Shown here piece by piece: positions 61,578 to 64,000 of a stretch of 64,000 nucleotides of DNA. Within the stretch, counting starts at the first letter, position 1. Each line of letters begins with the position of its first letter. The position numbers and the translations under genes are program-made. The notes beneath the pieces are model-generated. The model had not been told where the DNA came from. It did no database searches and saw only the letters and a list, made by a program, of their open reading frames with translations. This DNA is from Leucaena leucocephala (lineage: Eukaryota > Streptophyta > Magnoliopsida > Fabales > Fabaceae): positions 15,642,001 through 15,706,000 of the forward strand of contig CM073550.1 in assembly GCA_037074615.1 (NCBI GenBank), read 5' to 3'.

Positions 61578-62994
61578 ATGGAAAAGCGTTTCGTCCCTAC
61601 TTTGAGCAATTTTATAAAAGTAGTGCAGCTAAAGAAAATCCATGCTTGCATCGTCAAGCTATCATTATCACATAGCAACTTCTTGGGGGCAAAAATGGTG
61701 GATGTATGCGACAATTGTCGCGATACAGATTACGCCACCTTGCTTTTCCAACAACTAGTAGAACCAAACGTGTTTTCCTACAACGCGATCATCATAACTT
61801 ACTCCCACAACCACCTATATAGACTCGCAATCAGTATGTTCCAGCAAATGACGAGACATCCACGGAAATTAGCAGAAAACCCTATTTCACCGGACAGATT
61901 TACATTCCCATTTTTGATAAAGTCATGTGCAGGGCTTTTATGTCACGTCTTGGCCAGCAAATTCACGCGCAACTATGTAATTTTGGGACCTAGTCCCTTT
62001 GTATAACGGAGAACGCGCTGATGGATATGTATACAAAATGTGATGATTTGACAACTGCATACAAAGTTTTCCAGCTAATGACTAACGGAGATGCAATTTC
62101 TTGGAATAGCTTAATCTATGGACGCGCACAGTTGGGCCAGATGGAAAGTGCAAAAGCTCTGTTCGACGAAATGCCTTGCAGAAAAATTGTTTATTGGACA
62201 ACAATGATTACTGGTTATGCAGGAGTGGGCAGCTATTCTGAAGCATTAACAATTTTTCGCGAGATGCAAATGGTTGGTATCGAATCCGTGAGATTAGCGT
62301 CGTCTCTGTTTTACTTTTACCTGCTTGTGCACAGCTTTCCGCTTGAGGTTGGGGAATCGATTCACATGTACTCTGATAAGAATGGGTTTTCAAAGAAGAC
62401 TAGCATTTGAAACGCACTAATTGAAATTTACAACAAGTGTGGTTGTGTCGATCAAGCTCGGGACTTGTTCAATCAAATGGTTGAGCAGGATGTGATTTCT
62501 TGGAGTACCATGATTGGAGGATTGGCTAATAATGGTAAAGCTCATGAATATGCAGTCGAACTCTTCAGGGATATGCAGAGAACACAAGTAGTTCCAAATG
62601 CCATAAAAGTTTTAACAGCCTTACACATGCAGGATTATGGAAAGCGGGATTAGAATGTTTCGATTGTATGAGAGAGGATTACTATATATAGCCAGAGATA
62701 GAGCCCAATGGCTGCTTAGTTGATGTTCTAGGGCGCTTGGGACGCCTTGATCAGGCTCTTGAGACGATAACATACATGCGGAGGTTGGAAAATGGGAAGG
62801 TGTATCTAGCATTAGGAAACTCATTAGAAACAAGAGGATTAAGAAAACTCCAGGGTCCACCTTGATTGAGGTTGGCAATGTGGTTGAAGAGTTTGTATCC
62901 GGTGACGATTCAAAACCCATCTCAAAAGAAATCTTCTGGATCCTAGACATGTTGACTTTGCATCAGAAGAGAAGCAATGTAAGGGATGGAATTT
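61578..62994 (+). pseudogene. E-class PPR pseudogene (MEF21 / At2g20540-like)
   Basis: Intronless PPR protein remnant read from MEKRFVPTLSNF at 61578. Repeats such as MVDVCDNC, TDYATLLFQQL, VFSYNAIIITYSHN, ALMDMYTKC, ISWNSLI and ISWSTMIGGLANN follow the order of Arabidopsis At2g20540 (MEF21, a mitochondrial RNA-editing factor), which I recognise by similarity. Damage: frameshift near 61940-62000, stop near 62408, stop at 62651-62653, several further stops and frameshifts to 62780, and a deletion around 62775 removing roughly 50-60 residues. After it the C-terminal part resumes (VGKWEGVSSIRK, KKTPGSTLIEVGN, EEFVSGD) and ends with a stop at 62995-62997. Non-functional as read. It is divergent to the other PPR pseudogene, with the copia element between. 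Confidence 0.88.
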
Positions 62995-62997
62995 GAA

Positions 62998-64000
62998 CAG
63001 GAGCAAACTGATCAAGCTTTACCTTAGGTTGTAAGATTCATTAACCCTTCTCAAAAAGGAGGGAGATTTCATCTCGTTCCAAGGCGTCCCCGCTTCAGGA
63101 GTATTAAATCGATGAAAATTAACCATAAGATAGAATGCCATTATAAGACTTCAGAAGGAACTCTTCCGAATTTGGATTATAATTTCCGAATCATTTTGGA
63201 ATTTGATTACTTGGAAAGCGCAACTTGTCCCTCCCATCATAGTAGCCTTCCGAGCTACTATTATCACATATCCACTCTCATTTCTCGGCCAATAGTCTAA
63301 ACACAAACAATTACACGTACCTTTTGCCAAGAAAAAATTCGCACCTAATTAATTGTGCAAGTATATACATCCAAATGGAAATGCAGATTTGCCGCCGACA
63401 ATGCAGTCTGAGAGGCAACAGTACAGCGTGGAACATTCAGAATTTGTCAATATATATATATATATATATATTTAAATTTATTTTTTTTTAATATTTAGTT
63501 TTTATTTAATAAAAAATTTTGGATGTAGGAAAAAATGTAGGAGGTTTGTCTAAGCCATGTAAGTGTTTCTAAATTTATATTTTGGTTCTAAATCATTATA
63601 AATTTTATAATTTTCTAATAAATACTATTCTGTTTAAGTCATTTGCTTTCAAATAAAATATAGATATTATTTCTTTTAAAAGTTATTTTATTTTGTTTTC
63701 TCATTCTGCGATGGTAATTTGGCAAGTTAATTTGTTTTGTTTTCTTATACGCACGACTCTGCTAATATTTCTGCTGTGGTAATTGTCTTGTTTTTGTTAC
63801 TCGGTCTTCCTCCGGAGGACTCAACCTTCCCGCCGCCCACGTGGTGGGGTTTTAGGGTTTTGTATTCAAGTTTAGAGGAGCATACACTACCGTTGCCCGT
63901 ACATCTATTCTCGCGTATGCCCCTGTCCCCCTCTCTCAATATCTTAATCTCTTTCGCTTTCAGAATGCCGAGAATCTGTAGGGATTCAGTGAATGAAGTA
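62998..64000. other. Right-end spacer with possible start of another gene
   Basis: Mostly AT-rich, with a TA microsatellite at about 63451-63470. From 63780 the composition rises in GC, and 63905-63964 is CT-rich and ends TTTCGCTTTCAG before ATGCCGAGAATCTGTAGG (63965), which stays open to the window end. This could be a gene start on the + strand, but 12 codons are too few to identify or confirm it. Confidence 0.3.
63451..63470. repeat. TA dinucleotide microsatellite
   Basis: About ten TA units in a row within AT-rich intergenic sequence. Confidence 0.9.

Overview
The window looks like nuclear DNA from a eudicot plant, possibly a woody rosid; the species cannot be named from sequence alone. 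Genes are split by short AT-rich introns with GT-AG borders. Products include plant-type histidinol dehydrogenase, germin-like protein, chloroplast-type CutA, a 444-residue beta-tubulin, fatty acid 2-hydroxylase and PPR proteins. Long AT-rich spacers hold nested plant transposons. No prokaryotic features or CRISPR arrays were seen.

Layout. 187-3071 (+): 3' nine exons of histidinol dehydrogenase. 3615-9533: decayed LTR element with a copia-like remnant. 13208-10042 (-): complete UTP6-like gene. 14543-14730: tRNA-derived SINE with target-site duplications. 16596-14827 (-): PP2C-type gene lacking its catalytic middle. 18290-21395 (+): signal-peptide, single-membrane-span protein of the plant DUF7794 type. 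23288-22514 (-): germin-like protein. 24493-27231 (+): CutA with a stop codon in the transit-peptide exon. 30177-28005 (-): beta-tubulin. 34353-35711 (+): intronless ERT2-like membrane protein. 36620-37220: foldback element. 37754-46742: Ty1/copia element whose 3' LTR is split by a 3.8-kb hAT transposon. 47063-47530: Harbinger-type MITE. 49290-51899 (+): fatty acid 2-hydroxylase. 55208-53169 (-) and 61578-62994 (+): two divergent PPR pseudogenes separated by a 6.3-kb copia element that itself carries a non-autonomous hAT insertion. A new gene may start near 63965.

The genes are unrelated housekeeping functions (histidine synthesis, rRNA processing, cytoskeleton, sphingolipid hydroxylation, metal/cell-wall proteins), as is normal for a plant chromosome arm; there is no operon-like pathway grouping. 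The most informative part is 37.7-63 kb, where transposons can be ordered in time: copia first, then hAT into its LTR; and, separately, a copia insertion into the roughly 110-bp spacer between two head-to-head PPR genes, both now broken. All exon borders were read by eye from splice signals, phase and protein-family knowledge; no alignment or database search was run.
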